A stretch of DNA of 33,493 nucleotides from positions 1 through 33,493 of IMG/VR virus record IMGVR_UViG_3300033064_002647. One strand, 5' to 3'. The first letter of the stretch is position 1, and each line of letters starts with the position of its first letter. The notes below the pieces were generated by a model that saw only the letters and a program-made list of their open reading frames with translations, did not search any database and was not told the DNA's origin. Positions 19,746 to 27,782 of the stretch are shown here, in pieces. The stretch comes from a virus. The position numbers and the translations under genes are program-made.

Positions 19746-19986
19746 TTTCCTCCTCATCCCAATCCTCTTGGTCAAACTTGTTAATAATTTGATAAATCCT
19801 ATTCGGTGTAAGTCCAGCACAAGAAGCAAGGTCTGTTACACTAACAAAACCCTTCTTCACCAGTCTATATATCAGGAGGTTAAATCTAATGGAGTCAATT
19901 TCGTTTAGTCTTCTATATAGCTGATTTAGTGTTGCGACTCGCTCTTTTTTATATAATATAATTTCTTCACTGTAGTCTTCATTCAT
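19714..19986 (-). CDS. Small helix-turn-helix protein
   Basis: This 90-residue protein has a helical N-terminus and the segment LLIYRLVKKGFVSVTDLASCAGLTPNRIYQIINKF, a helix-turn-helix of the sigma/MarR-like type. A highly acidic tail (DEEENDTGDEGD) follows. It could regulate phage transcription. The Shine-Dalgarno is weak. It overlaps the next gene by 32 bases. Confidence 0.65.
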   Translation of the reverse strand: MNEDYSEEIILYKKERVATLNQLYRRLNEIDSIRFNLLIYRLVKKGFVSVTDLASCAGLTPNRIYQIINKFDQEDWDEEENDTGDEGDAT

Positions 19987-20017
19987 ATATCAATAATATC
20001 ATGTCCTAAGTTTAATA

Positions 20018-20263
20018 TCAACCACGCTGCTTGGGGGCATCTTCTGGGCTAGGGCCTGAGATTTGACCAAGGGCGTCACTAATTTTGCAAAGACTGCTAT
20101 GACACTCACTCAAACGGTGAGTGGCGAAACTTATCCTGCTAGACGGAGATGCCGTCTCGGTAGATTCTTCAGCCCCCACAACTGTCCGATAGAGCTTGCT
20201 TTCAATATCTTTAATAATATTCTCAATTTGAGATACCTGACTTAACAATGTTTTTTCTGACAT
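20018..20263 (-). CDS. Small coiled-coil protein
   Basis: This 81-residue protein has an N-terminal amphipathic helix (LLSQVSQIENIIKDIESKLY), a Ser/Thr-rich centre, a second helix and a Pro/Gly-rich tail. It resembles small phage proteins with 'RL...H..L..I...L..I' helices, but I cannot name a family. A GAGGAAAA site precedes the ATG. Confidence 0.5.
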   Translation of the reverse strand: MSEKTLLSQVSQIENIIKDIESKLYRTVVGAEESTETASPSSRISFATHRLSECHSSLCKISDALGQISGPSPEDAPKQRG

Positions 20264-20290
20264 ATTTTTTTTCCTCTTTATTAAATTTAT

Positions 20291-20479
20291 CTAGACTAAG
20301 CCTTCAAGTTTATTCGGAGTTTCTGGGTTCCTTCTAGAATGGTTTAGCTGTTCAACTAATTCATCTGCACAACGAATAGCATTTTCACAAGCTTCCTTAG
20401 CATGGCTTACATTTTTTGTATTAGAAATTATCCCTTGTAAGATCTTAATTGAAAAGTATTCTCGTTTTGATAGCTTCAT
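20291..20479 (-). CDS. Conserved small phage protein
   Basis: This 62-residue protein follows a pattern seen in many phages, 'MKLSKREYFSIKILQG....' followed by 'AxxxADELxEQLN'. It is helical and soluble. Its role is not known. It overlaps the mini-gene upstream by four bases (ATGA). Confidence 0.6.
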   Translation of the reverse strand: MKLSKREYFSIKILQGIISNTKNVSHAKEACENAIRCADELVEQLNHSRRNPETPNKLEGLV

Positions 20480-20646
20480 ATTTCTTTTTTATCCAGCTTC
20501 TCAGCCAATGCTTTAAGAAATGGATTTTCCTCTAACAACCCTCTCATTTTAACAGGATCGACAAAAACGACAGTAACGTCTTCACCATTTTTATGGCTCA
20601 TTTCTATTTTCAAATCCTTTATTCTTTCGTGTAAATACAAGGCCAT
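20476..20646 (-). CDS. 56-residue hypothetical protein
   Basis: This small gene has AAGGATGATT before its ATG, begins two bases after the stop of the upstream gene and overlaps the downstream start by ATGA. The product has an N-terminal helix (LYLHERIKDLKIEM), a strand (DVTVVFVDP) and a C-terminal helix (NPFLKALAEKLDKKEI). No family is recognised. The strong RBS and coupling on both sides make translation likely. Confidence 0.65.
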   Translation of the reverse strand: MALYLHERIKDLKIEMSHKNGEDVTVVFVDPVKMRGLLEENPFLKALAEKLDKKEI

Positions 20647-20648
20647 AA

Positions 20649-20921
20649 TCATCCTTGGTTATATAAAGCCGTTGTCTCCAAACATTTTTTACAGAAATAA
20701 ACTGCTACAGCACAAGCATCATGAAGCCAAAATTCGTTTGGTGGTTTATTCTTATACATGTGAGAAACGTATTTTTGTCCCTTCTTTTGTCCCTCTTCAT
20801 GGGCAACAAATCCTAACCTTGCTTCTCCGTCACATCGGCAACATTCTGTAGTCTTAGGGAAATCGGCTTGCCATGATATTTGCCTAGTTTTATCAACATC
20901 AAATGCTATTTGTACTTTCAT
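20649..20921 (-). CDS. Zinc-binding phage protein
   Basis: This 90-residue protein has C27, C28 and C30 in ECCRCDGEARLGFVAHEE and, later, WLHDACAVAVYFCKKCLETTALYNQ with further Cys residues and a His. The 'HDACAVAVYFCxxCLExTALYNQ' end is a pattern I associate with uncultured phages, but I have no named family for it. It probably binds zinc through the two Cys groups. Confidence 0.6.
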   Translation of the reverse strand: MKVQIAFDVDKTRQISWQADFPKTTECCRCDGEARLGFVAHEEGQKKGQKYVSHMYKNKPPNEFWLHDACAVAVYFCKKCLETTALYNQG

Positions 20922-20929
20922 ATTTTCCC

Positions 20930-21187
20930 TTACAGTCTTTTTAATATAGCAGATCGTGGTTTAGAGTTCTCCCAATATAGCTTATAGAAAGTTTGTGCTT
21001 CAGCAAAAATAACAGCCGAACTACCTAAAATTTCACTAGTCCCATAAAGGTTGTCGTAGTTCACAAGAGCTCCAAGACCTATGCTTATAAGTAATGAAAT
21101 CAAATATTTTACTTTAGAACTTGCGATCCTGTTGTTAATAAGATCAATCACTGGTGGTAATAAAAAGCCAATTAATTCTTTATTCAT
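20930..21187 (-). CDS. Holin-like membrane protein
   Basis: This 85-residue protein has a hydrophobic N-terminal helix (LIGFLLPPVIDLI), a second helix (YLISLLISIGLGALV) and a more polar third segment before a basic end. It overlaps the endopeptidase gene by four bases. Size, helices and position next to a lysis enzyme fit a holin that makes pores in the inner membrane for endolysin release. The assignment is by context. Confidence 0.65.
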   Translation of the reverse strand: MNKELIGFLLPPVIDLINNRIASSKVKYLISLLISIGLGALVNYDNLYGTSEILGSSAVIFAEAQTFYKLYWENSKPRSAILKRL

Positions 21188-22050
21188 TTTTTCTTCGTCA
21201 CCTCCCCTTTTTCTTCTCGTGAGAAAATTTTGTTAATTAATATAGTAAATAACTCTCCAATTTCAAGACCTTTAACTGAAGTTAATTTAGCACTGTCTAC
21301 CTTAGACTGCCAATCTTTGTCTAATGCCAACTTATCTTCTTTACATAGCTCTTTTTCCACTTTCTTAACTGATTCAATCTCCAATTTGTGTGTGTCTATA
21401 GTATTTTTTAGCTGAAGTTGTGTAGATGCTAAATCACCTGAAAGTACTGGAACCCTTACATCGTTTGCAATGAGCGCATTTACATAACCTTCCCAATTTC
21501 CTTCGGGACCAGCTACGCGTTCGGTTCGGTAAGCATCCAGTAATCTAATTCCTTCTTCTTTATACTCATCCACTTGCTCAACCACTTCTTCACCCATTGT
21601 TTGTTGTAGAAATGGAAGAGGGTCAATACCACCCATGAAGCCGTTATTCTTGTTTAGCCTATAACCTCTAGAATCTACTTCAAAGCGGTTAACGTGAAGA
21701 TGTGCTCCCGTGGAGTTTCCAGTACTGCCCATAGTTCCTATTGGAGCACCTGGAGCCAAGTCTTGACCAACCCAGACTTTATTAGCAGACTCATGACAAT
21801 ATTGCCAAGCTTCATTAATGTCTGGATACCAAATTGTACAAAAAATACCGTAATTACCCCCTCTAGAAGCCATGTCAATATCTTTAACAACCTTCCCTTT
21901 CCAGGGTAAAGAAAATATTGTCCAATCTGAAGAAGTCGGAACTACATCTAATCCCTCATGTCCCTTAAGGCCCCACTTTTTATAGTAGTCCTCGTTAACC
22001 CCGAATTCCTGTGTAATCCTAAACGGCGAATTAAATACCTTGACAGCCAT
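21184..22050 (-). CDS. M23-family endopeptidase (endolysin)
   Basis: This 288-residue protein has an LytM/M23 zinc endopeptidase domain. H31-x3-D35 (GHEGLD) and H117-x-H119 (AHLHVN) supply the zinc ligands and active histidine, and the GNSTGAHLHV context is typical. It would cut peptidoglycan cross-bridge or stem peptides. After about residue 150 a long charged coiled-coil region (to about 260) replaces a classic cell-wall-binding domain. There is no signal peptide, so release would need the adjacent holin-like protein. Confidence 0.88.
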   Translation of the reverse strand: MAVKVFNSPFRITQEFGVNEDYYKKWGLKGHEGLDVVPTSSDWTIFSLPWKGKVVKDIDMASRGGNYGIFCTIWYPDINEAWQYCHESANKVWVGQDLAPGAPIGTMGSTGNSTGAHLHVNRFEVDSRGYRLNKNNGFMGGIDPLPFLQQTMGEEVVEQVDEYKEEGIRLLDAYRTERVAGPEGNWEGYVNALIANDVRVPVLSGDLASTQLQLKNTIDTHKLEIESVKKVEKELCKEDKLALDKDWQSKVDSAKLTSVKGLEIGELFTILINKIFSREEKGEVTKKK

Positions 22051-22054
22051 AGTT

Positions 22055-22294
22055 TTATTTTATCACAAATCCTAATAAAGTCAACAACCCACCAACAATG
22101 GCGGTTATAACAAGTGCTAAAACAAGGTTTCTAACTTTGACATTGTTTTCAACCTTACCTTTTAGAACAACGAACTCTTCTCTTGTAACATAACGATCTT
22201 TCATGTCTTCCTTAAGATCATTAAATAGTCTCTCGATGTTGGCTAGTCTTTGATCAACTTTGCCCATCCATCTGTCTATTGTTTCAGTTTTCAT
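22055..22294 (-). CDS. Coiled-coil, tail-anchored membrane protein
   Basis: This 79-residue protein has an N-terminal coiled coil (DRWMGKVDQRLANIERLFNDL and onward) and a C-terminal membrane helix (LVLALVITAIVGGLLTLLGFVI). The layout is that of XhlA-like haemolysin/holin-accessory proteins. The start at 22294 is set by an ATGA overlap. It precedes the M23 gene by four bases, so it belongs to the lysis cassette. Confidence 0.65.
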   Translation of the reverse strand: MKTETIDRWMGKVDQRLANIERLFNDLKEDMKDRYVTREEFVVLKGKVENNVKVRNLVLALVITAIVGGLLTLLGFVIK

Positions 22295-22530
22295 TCTGCG
22301 AATGTAATTAATAATAATAATAATATTTGAAATACCTGCAAAAGAGCAATGACAATAAACCCAATACAAACATTGATTCGTATTCGCGTAAGCTTCTTTT
22401 GTCTGTCTTCACTCCTAAGCGCTTTCCCTAAAATCTCAATCATCTTAGGTTCACTAAACTTGATCCCCATGTTAAATACCTGAGACTCCAAATCACTTAG
22501 TCTTTCGTTTACTTCTTTTACGTTTACCAT
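22291..22530 (-). CDS. Second coiled-coil, tail-anchored membrane protein
   Basis: This 79-residue protein has a short coiled coil (VNERLSDLESQVFNMG), a charged middle and a strongly hydrophobic C-terminus (VCIGFIVIALLQVFQILLLLLITF). It is similar in plan to the next gene and overlaps it by ATGA. It could be a second holin/antiholin or spanin-like part. Its start overlaps the 3' end of the basic mini-gene by 38 bases. Confidence 0.6.
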   Translation of the reverse strand: MVNVKEVNERLSDLESQVFNMGIKFSEPKMIEILGKALRSEDRQKKLTRIRINVCIGFIVIALLQVFQILLLLLITFAE

Positions 22531-22600
22531 ACTTTATTTTGGGTCTCCTAAGTCTTAGTTTTAATCTCTTTAACAATAATTTTGGTTTAGAAAGTTTCAT
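22493..22600 (-). CDS. 35-residue extremely basic peptide
   Basis: This short gene has a strong AAGGAGGAAA site before the ATG and an ATGA overlap with the large structural gene upstream. The product has 19 Lys or Arg in 35 residues and no acidic residue. The first half is amphipathic (LLLKRLKLRLRR) and the second half is a run of Lys/Arg with one Tyr. It could bind nucleic acid or disturb membranes. It stands between virion and lysis genes. Confidence 0.7.
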   Translation of the reverse strand: MKLSKPKLLLKRLKLRLRRPKIKYGKRKRSKRKTK

Positions 22601-24060
22601 TTTCCTCCTTCCCTAGCTACCTTAACTCCAGCAGCCCTCTTGAATGCCTCTGGAACTGTAGTTTCTCCAACCTTTTGTGCCGTAGCAGCAGCCCTTGATT
22701 TGAACTGAGGGCTACGATAAACTTGTTCAGCCGCTATCGGGACAGCTCCAAGAGCCGCAAGCCCAGGTTTCCCAGACACAGCTCCAAGAAGAGTAGTCCC
22801 GTACAAGCCTTTAATTATAACGCTTGACTCTCTTTTAGACAGTCTATCCAAATTAGCCACTAAAGCATCTCTAGCTGTATTATAATACATTATATTCCTA
22901 TTTATGTCTTTAACTCCAGGAGCATATCTCTCAATCAGGTTGTTAACTTCCCTAGCAACATCTGCTAAGGCTTTGCTTTGGGGAGTTGGTTTACCACTGG
23001 CTGAATAGTAAGATTTAGCGGCTGTTTGAACATCTCTCTTGAATCCGTTTAGTTGAACAAGGTCAATGCCTGGTCCTTTCATAAATAGTTCTCGTTCACT
23101 GGTAGTCCATTGACTCGCTGGTTTGTTCGGTGCGCCTGGGAAGTTAAGCCAATCATCTGCTAAGGATTTTAACTTACTTATTGCCCCGCCCTGCATTGCT
23201 CTTCCAGGGGCTTTCCTCCCACTCATTGTGTCATAAATTATCTTCCCTACTTCTTCATTGGGTACTGTTTTAACTCCAGTTCCCTCTGCTCCCTTTTTGA
23301 CAACAGCAGGATCTACTTTAAAACTGCCAAGAAACTCATCTGCCTTGTTGTTCCAATTGTCTACCTGATCATTAAAGTATGTTCTAAGCTTCCCATCGTT
23401 CATTCCTTTAATATTTTGAATATCCTTATCTATAACTTCATCAGCAAATTCCATTTTACCGTATTTTCTAAGATCTTTAAGATGTTTAGACGTAGGTTTA
23501 AATAGTTGAAGAACAAACGGCTTGGCCTGTTTTTTGATCTTCTCCTTTAACTTACCAGCACCAGCTAATGCTATATCAAACGCAGCTCCAGTTCCAGCAC
23601 CTTTTAGTGTTTTACCAGCTCTTTCTTTGAAAGTCATCTCCTCTGGTGAAGTTGATGCTAACAGGGCCCCTCTAGCCATCCCAGCTAAAGGAACAGTCTT
23701 TCCACCTATCAAAGGTAGTTTACTGGCTGCCTTGACTCCCTTAGAGCCTGGAATCATGTAAGAACCAAGCTCGGCGGCCACTGGACCCGTTTCTTTGTAT
23801 TTCTTCGCTAAGTAATAAGGAAGTAATAGTTTCTCCAGCGCCCCTTCAGGCCTATGTTGTCCTGCTAGGTACTCTTGACCAAACTTCTTTGTTCTAGGAG
23901 CCAAGAGATCACCAAGAAATCCTGGCAACTTTTCACCAATATTTCCACCCATATTTCCGATCTTGTCGGCAATACTAGATGAACCAGATTGGCCACTTGA
24001 TTTTCCCTTTAATTGTTGTAGTTCTTCAGGCGATAATCGCCCAACTTTTCTTATAGCCAT
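22597..24060 (-). CDS. Large virion/ejection-like protein
   Basis: This 487-residue protein has a Gly/Ser-rich start, a hydrophobic-basic section and several Ala/Gly-rich helices (FDIALAGAGKLK, LYGTTLLGAVSGKPGLAALGAVPIAAEQV). The layout fits internal or ejection proteins of short-tailed phages, which reach the cell with DNA. It is the last gene of the virion block in transcription order. There is no recognisable enzyme domain. The identity is by position and composition. Confidence 0.5.
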   Translation of the reverse strand: MAIRKVGRLSPEELQQLKGKSSGQSGSSSIADKIGNMGGNIGEKLPGFLGDLLAPRTKKFGQEYLAGQHRPEGALEKLLLPYYLAKKYKETGPVAAELGSYMIPGSKGVKAASKLPLIGGKTVPLAGMARGALLASTSPEEMTFKERAGKTLKGAGTGAAFDIALAGAGKLKEKIKKQAKPFVLQLFKPTSKHLKDLRKYGKMEFADEVIDKDIQNIKGMNDGKLRTYFNDQVDNWNNKADEFLGSFKVDPAVVKKGAEGTGVKTVPNEEVGKIIYDTMSGRKAPGRAMQGGAISKLKSLADDWLNFPGAPNKPASQWTTSERELFMKGPGIDLVQLNGFKRDVQTAAKSYYSASGKPTPQSKALADVAREVNNLIERYAPGVKDINRNIMYYNTARDALVANLDRLSKRESSVIIKGLYGTTLLGAVSGKPGLAALGAVPIAAEQVYRSPQFKSRAAATAQKVGETTVPEAFKRAAGVKVAREGGK

Positions 24061-24078
24061 AATCTAATGATTAAATTA

Positions 24079-25272
24079 TTACATTGGCATGTAGCCTTCA
24101 TTTAGTAATTCAATATACTCTTCCATTGTGTCTGCCTCGTATGCATCTCCTGTTTCTGGATCTACTGCGGAAAAAGATTCTCCTGCACTACTATACTTGG
24201 CCATTAGACCATCTTTAACACCTTCTATTTTTTGTGCTGCTAGTTCGTTGTCCATCCACCATGCTGGCATTTGTTTTAAGTAGAATTTTCTATCTTCGTC
24301 AGAAAGCCTGTTCTTTTCGACCTCTTTAGCTAAGATTTGAGTAAGGATATTCTTTTGCGATTCAACTCTTGCTCCTGATGGATTACGAGGATCTAATCGC
24401 TCTTGAGGAGAAGTTTGTGATCTAGCTAATAAATAATTATCTAAAGCGCTTGAAACTCCTTCAAACATCTTCTTTCCCTCTCTATCGGCCTTGTCTTCCT
24501 TGCTCTCTTCTGGGAATAACGACCTAGTTAAATATTCACTAGCTATTCCTTTTCCTAACTCAGGGTAAATACTCATTAGTAAAGGAGACATGTCTTGCAT
24601 TGGCTTATCACCAAGGGGATCCCACTGATCAGTAGATGTGTTGTATTTCCACTCTTGTCCGCCATCTGTTGTAGCAACCTCATCTGGTTCAGAAGGAGAA
24701 TATTGTGGTGGTTGTCCCACAGCTCCCTGTCCAGACAACAACTTAATTAAAGCAGCTATTCTATCAGCTTCAGATGTTTCTCCTTTAGACTTCCGAGCGG
24801 CCTCTTCTCTCTTAAGCTTATGCTCTTCTAAAGCTAGTTGGCTTCTGAACTCTGTATCTAAGAACCCCATCTCTTTCTCTTTAGCCCCAAGACCTAATTC
24901 AAAGATTTTAACTCCTCTTTCCAGTATCCCTTCTAGATGTTGTTCTCGGTTCTCTAGGAGTCTTGTAGCACCAGATACCTGACCAAGTGTGGCTTGATGT
25001 TGACCAGCAGCTATTTCCTCTCTCTTGTAAGGATCACGGATAAACATTTCACTCTCAGGATTAGCATATCTTTCAGCCATTCTCTTATCTACGTCCCACA
25101 ACTGCATAATAGAGGCATCTTTTTGAGAACGAAGTGCAGGAGCAATCTTTTCTTTACCATAAACAGCTTCTTTTAAAGAGCTTTGGAACTTAGGAAGATC
25201 GGCCACTCTTTGGCCGTATTCTTGCCTTTTTGTTGCCATTTGTTGTTGTAGATTTTGAAATGATGTTGCCAT
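24079..25272 (-). CDS. Helical virion protein, Gln/Glu-rich
   Basis: This 397-residue protein is rich in Gln, Glu, Lys and Arg and mostly helical, beginning MATSFQNLQQQMATKRQEYG. A long charged section (about 100-170) is likely coiled coil. The C-terminus is acidic and aromatic (EADTMEEYIELLNEGYMPM). It lies between two other large helical structural genes. It is probably an internal or ejection protein. No named family. Confidence 0.5.
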   Translation of the reverse strand: MATSFQNLQQQMATKRQEYGQRVADLPKFQSSLKEAVYGKEKIAPALRSQKDASIMQLWDVDKRMAERYANPESEMFIRDPYKREEIAAGQHQATLGQVSGATRLLENREQHLEGILERGVKIFELGLGAKEKEMGFLDTEFRSQLALEEHKLKREEAARKSKGETSEADRIAALIKLLSGQGAVGQPPQYSPSEPDEVATTDGGQEWKYNTSTDQWDPLGDKPMQDMSPLLMSIYPELGKGIASEYLTRSLFPEESKEDKADREGKKMFEGVSSALDNYLLARSQTSPQERLDPRNPSGARVESQKNILTQILAKEVEKNRLSDEDRKFYLKQMPAWWMDNELAAQKIEGVKDGLMAKYSSAGESFSAVDPETGDAYEADTMEEYIELLNEGYMPM

Positions 25273-25292
25273 ATATATTTACCAGTAGGTTA

Positions 25293-26249
25293 TTATTTCA
25301 TAAACCTTTCGGCCTCAGCTAAATGTGTAGTATATTTTCTTCCATACTGACTTTCTGCCATTCCAGCAGCTCGTTCCTTCTTTTGTTCTCCTAATTCTCT
25401 CTCATAACGCGGTTGAAGAATATCAATATCCTCAGTACTACGTTGTCTATCTATTCCAGCCACTTCTTCTTTCCTTTGAACGGCTCGTTGGATAGCTTCT
25501 CTTCTTCGTTTTTGAGTATCTGTTAGGAATTGTTGTTCAGTCTCTTGGATTGTACTCTTACCAATGCTGAATACACCTTTTCTATTTAATTCCTCTAACA
25601 TTGATCTCTTCTCACGTGGGTCTAGTAAGTCAAATCCTTTCTCTGCAACACTCAGGTCTTCAGATCTAAATCGCTTACCTTGTTGATAGTCTTCTTCCAT
25701 TCTTTTCTTAGCCAGTTCAACATCACCCTTAGACTCTGCTAAAACCTCTTCATAATATGGTCTTAGTTTCTCTAAAGCATCTGCTTCGCCCTGTTCCCAA
25801 TCAAATTCAAACGGCACTAATTCACCATTAGAGTCTCCTGCAACTCCAGCCTGTGCCCCAAGTTTAGTAGAAAAGAATTCATATTCTGCTGAACCTGGAT
25901 CAGCTGTTATATTGTAGGTTTTATCAGCTTGTAATGGGTCCGTCTCACTTATACCCATCATTTGGGCTATCAAATCGGGCCTTCCGATCATATTTCCTTC
26001 AGATTGAATTTGTTTTAAAGATTTCCCAACAAACTCTTCTGGAACTGTTATAGCCTGAGATGTTTGGGTAGTAGGTTGATCTCCACCTAATCCCAACATT
26101 TCAAATATACCAGCATAACTGTCATCTCCGCCTCCACCACCCATACCACGTGCCTGGGCAAGAGCATTATAGTCTTTCCCCTTAGCTTCCCAATCTGCTT
26201 GAGCTCCAGCTGGATCCCAACCTTGATATAATTCTTGTGGATAATCCAT
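25293..26249 (-). CDS. Helical virion protein
   Basis: This 318-residue acidic protein has a short Gly-rich stretch (GMGGGGGDDSY) at about 35-45 and a long charged C-terminal helix region (about 170-318) with many Glu, Gln and Arg. Its plan is like the neighbour at 24079-25272, suggesting a set of related ejection or scaffold-like proteins. It starts one base after the stop of the transglycosylase gene. Confidence 0.48.
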   Translation of the reverse strand: MDYPQELYQGWDPAGAQADWEAKGKDYNALAQARGMGGGGGDDSYAGIFEMLGLGGDQPTTQTSQAITVPEEFVGKSLKQIQSEGNMIGRPDLIAQMMGISETDPLQADKTYNITADPGSAEYEFFSTKLGAQAGVAGDSNGELVPFEFDWEQGEADALEKLRPYYEEVLAESKGDVELAKKRMEEDYQQGKRFRSEDLSVAEKGFDLLDPREKRSMLEELNRKGVFSIGKSTIQETEQQFLTDTQKRRREAIQRAVQRKEEVAGIDRQRSTEDIDILQPRYERELGEQKKERAAGMAESQYGRKYTTHLAEAERFMK

Positions 26250-26250
26250 A

Positions 26251-27051
26251 TTATTTTACTGCGTACTTATCTTTCTTAAAACCTTCTACCATAGAAACGG
26301 CTTCTTTAGGTTCTTGAGCCTTAACTCCTTTAACTACGGATGGCTTTACTGTCTTAACCATTGCATTGATAGATTTAACGTAATTTTGTGTTTCCTTAAA
26401 AGGAGGAATTCCTTTGTATTTGTTAACCGCCCCAGGGCCAGCATTATAAGCGGCCAGAGCCTTGTTCATGTCGTTATATTGTTTCATCATATTAGCTAGA
26501 TACTTCGCAGCTCCGTTGATTGATGAAGTTGCATCCCAAGGATCAACCCCATATTGTTTAGCTGTAGCTGGCATGAATTGAGCTATTCCTTCCCCACCAA
26601 CTGGTGATTTAGCTTTTAGATTAAAACCACTTTCTTGCTTTAAAAGAGCAGATAGCACACTTGTAGGGATCCCATATTTATCAGCGGCACTAGAAATAAT
26701 TGCCATTAGATTAGCTGGTGTCCCTTGTACAAATCCTAAATTCCCTAAAGGAGCAGGTGGACCGTAAGTTGGTTCAGCAATGGGACTTAGCATCCCTTGT
26801 CTCTGCGTGGCTGGTTCTGCGATAGGGCTCAACATTCCCTGTCTTTGCGGCGCTGGAGCTGGAGTTGGAGTTGGTGCTGGCCTTGGAGTTGGAGTCGATA
26901 CTTGCCCTGACTTCAATTGACCAAGCAAAGCCGTATTTTGAGCGGCTGTGCCCATATATTTAGGACCCAAATCAAATTGACTCCTTCTTTCCTGTACGGA
27001 AGGTAGTTGTTGTCCCTTTTGACTGTAGTATTCCCACAATGTATTTGCCAT
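26251..27051 (-). CDS. Virion-associated lytic transglycosylase (SLT domain)
   Basis: This 266-residue protein has an SLT-type transglycosylase domain from about 115 to 235. LSALLKQESGFN holds the catalytic E140, and GEGIAQFMPATAKQYG plus AAYNAGPGAVNKY are the usual family blocks. It would open the peptidoglycan locally at infection. The N-terminal linker is Pro/Thr-rich and carries two copies of QRQGMLSPIAEP (69-80 and 83-94). There is no signal peptide, consistent with packing into the virion. It lies among ejection-like genes, as in short-tailed phages. Confidence 0.9.
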   Translation of the reverse strand: MANTLWEYYSQKGQQLPSVQERRSQFDLGPKYMGTAAQNTALLGQLKSGQVSTPTPRPAPTPTPAPAPQRQGMLSPIAEPATQRQGMLSPIAEPTYGPPAPLGNLGFVQGTPANLMAIISSAADKYGIPTSVLSALLKQESGFNLKAKSPVGGEGIAQFMPATAKQYGVDPWDATSSINGAAKYLANMMKQYNDMNKALAAYNAGPGAVNKYKGIPPFKETQNYVKSINAMVKTVKPSVVKGVKAQEPKEAVSMVEGFKKDKYAVK

Positions 27052-27055
27052 ATCT

Positions 27056-27754
27056 TTAAATTGATCTTGATAATTCTATCCAGTTAGCACCTGTTTTTAA
27101 CAACACAATGTTGCTGTCAAGGTTTTCCATGACAAAATCGGCATTTCCTGCTAATCTAATGTTTGCTGTATCTATAATGGTTATATCCCTACCGTTGTTG
27201 CTTTGTCGCAAAAGAAGAATGTCTCCAACAGACCCTCCATTAATGGTAGACAGACTGTCGGCAGCATCATCACTTTCTGTATCTATTGAGTGACGTGATC
27301 TAGTGATTGTAATTGCTCCGCTACTTATAGTAAGTTCACTCTCTGTTCCTAGATTAAAGAAGCCTGTAGTTCCAAGAGTTATGCCACCATCTTTCAATAG
27401 AGTGCTATCAATAGTTACTCCAGTGGCCCCTGTTTTTTCATTAATCACATCAGTAGTAACCTCAGAGTCTTTTAATAAAACTCCATCAGCAGTTACTCCA
27501 GCAGCACTAGTCGCTTCATTTATCTGATCAATAGCAGGAGTGGTCAAGGTCTTGTTGGTTAAAGTCTCCGTCCCAGCAAGAGTAACCGCTGTACCAGATA
27601 TTTTTGAAGTTGCTATGGCCGCATCAGCAGCAATATTGTCATTAGAAACACTTCCGTTGTAATCATCAACAATATTGTCAAACTCTGCATTAATGTCAGC
27701 AGCAGTAAATGTTTGTGATGTAGCCCATGTTTTTTGTCTAGATAATGTACTCAT
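27056..27754 (-). CDS. Tail fibre/appendage protein
   Basis: This 232-residue protein starts with a segment found at the N-terminus of many phage appendage proteins (FTAADINAEFDNIV), followed by TLTNKTLTTP, then two similar repeats (INEATSAAGVTADGVLLKD; INEKTGATGVTIDSTLLKD). The C-terminus (ITIIDTANIRLAGNADFVM and onward) looks like a beta-helical or trimeric tip domain. It is likely a tail fibre or baseplate decoration. An AGGAGGAAC site precedes the ATG. Confidence 0.68.
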   Translation of the reverse strand: MSTLSRQKTWATSQTFTAADINAEFDNIVDDYNGSVSNDNIAADAAIATSKISGTAVTLAGTETLTNKTLTTPAIDQINEATSAAGVTADGVLLKDSEVTTDVINEKTGATGVTIDSTLLKDGGITLGTTGFFNLGTESELTISSGAITITRSRHSIDTESDDAADSLSTINGGSVGDILLLRQSNNGRDITIIDTANIRLAGNADFVMENLDSNIVLLKTGANWIELSRSI

Positions 27755-27782
27755 GTTCCTCCTATGCGCCTCTGAAGCGCTT

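Noticed and set aside
26820-26900. DNA tandem repeat as a mobile or regulatory element
   Set aside because: It encodes the Pro/Thr linker and the duplicated QRQGMLSPIAEP unit of the transglycosylase, so the repetition is protein-level.
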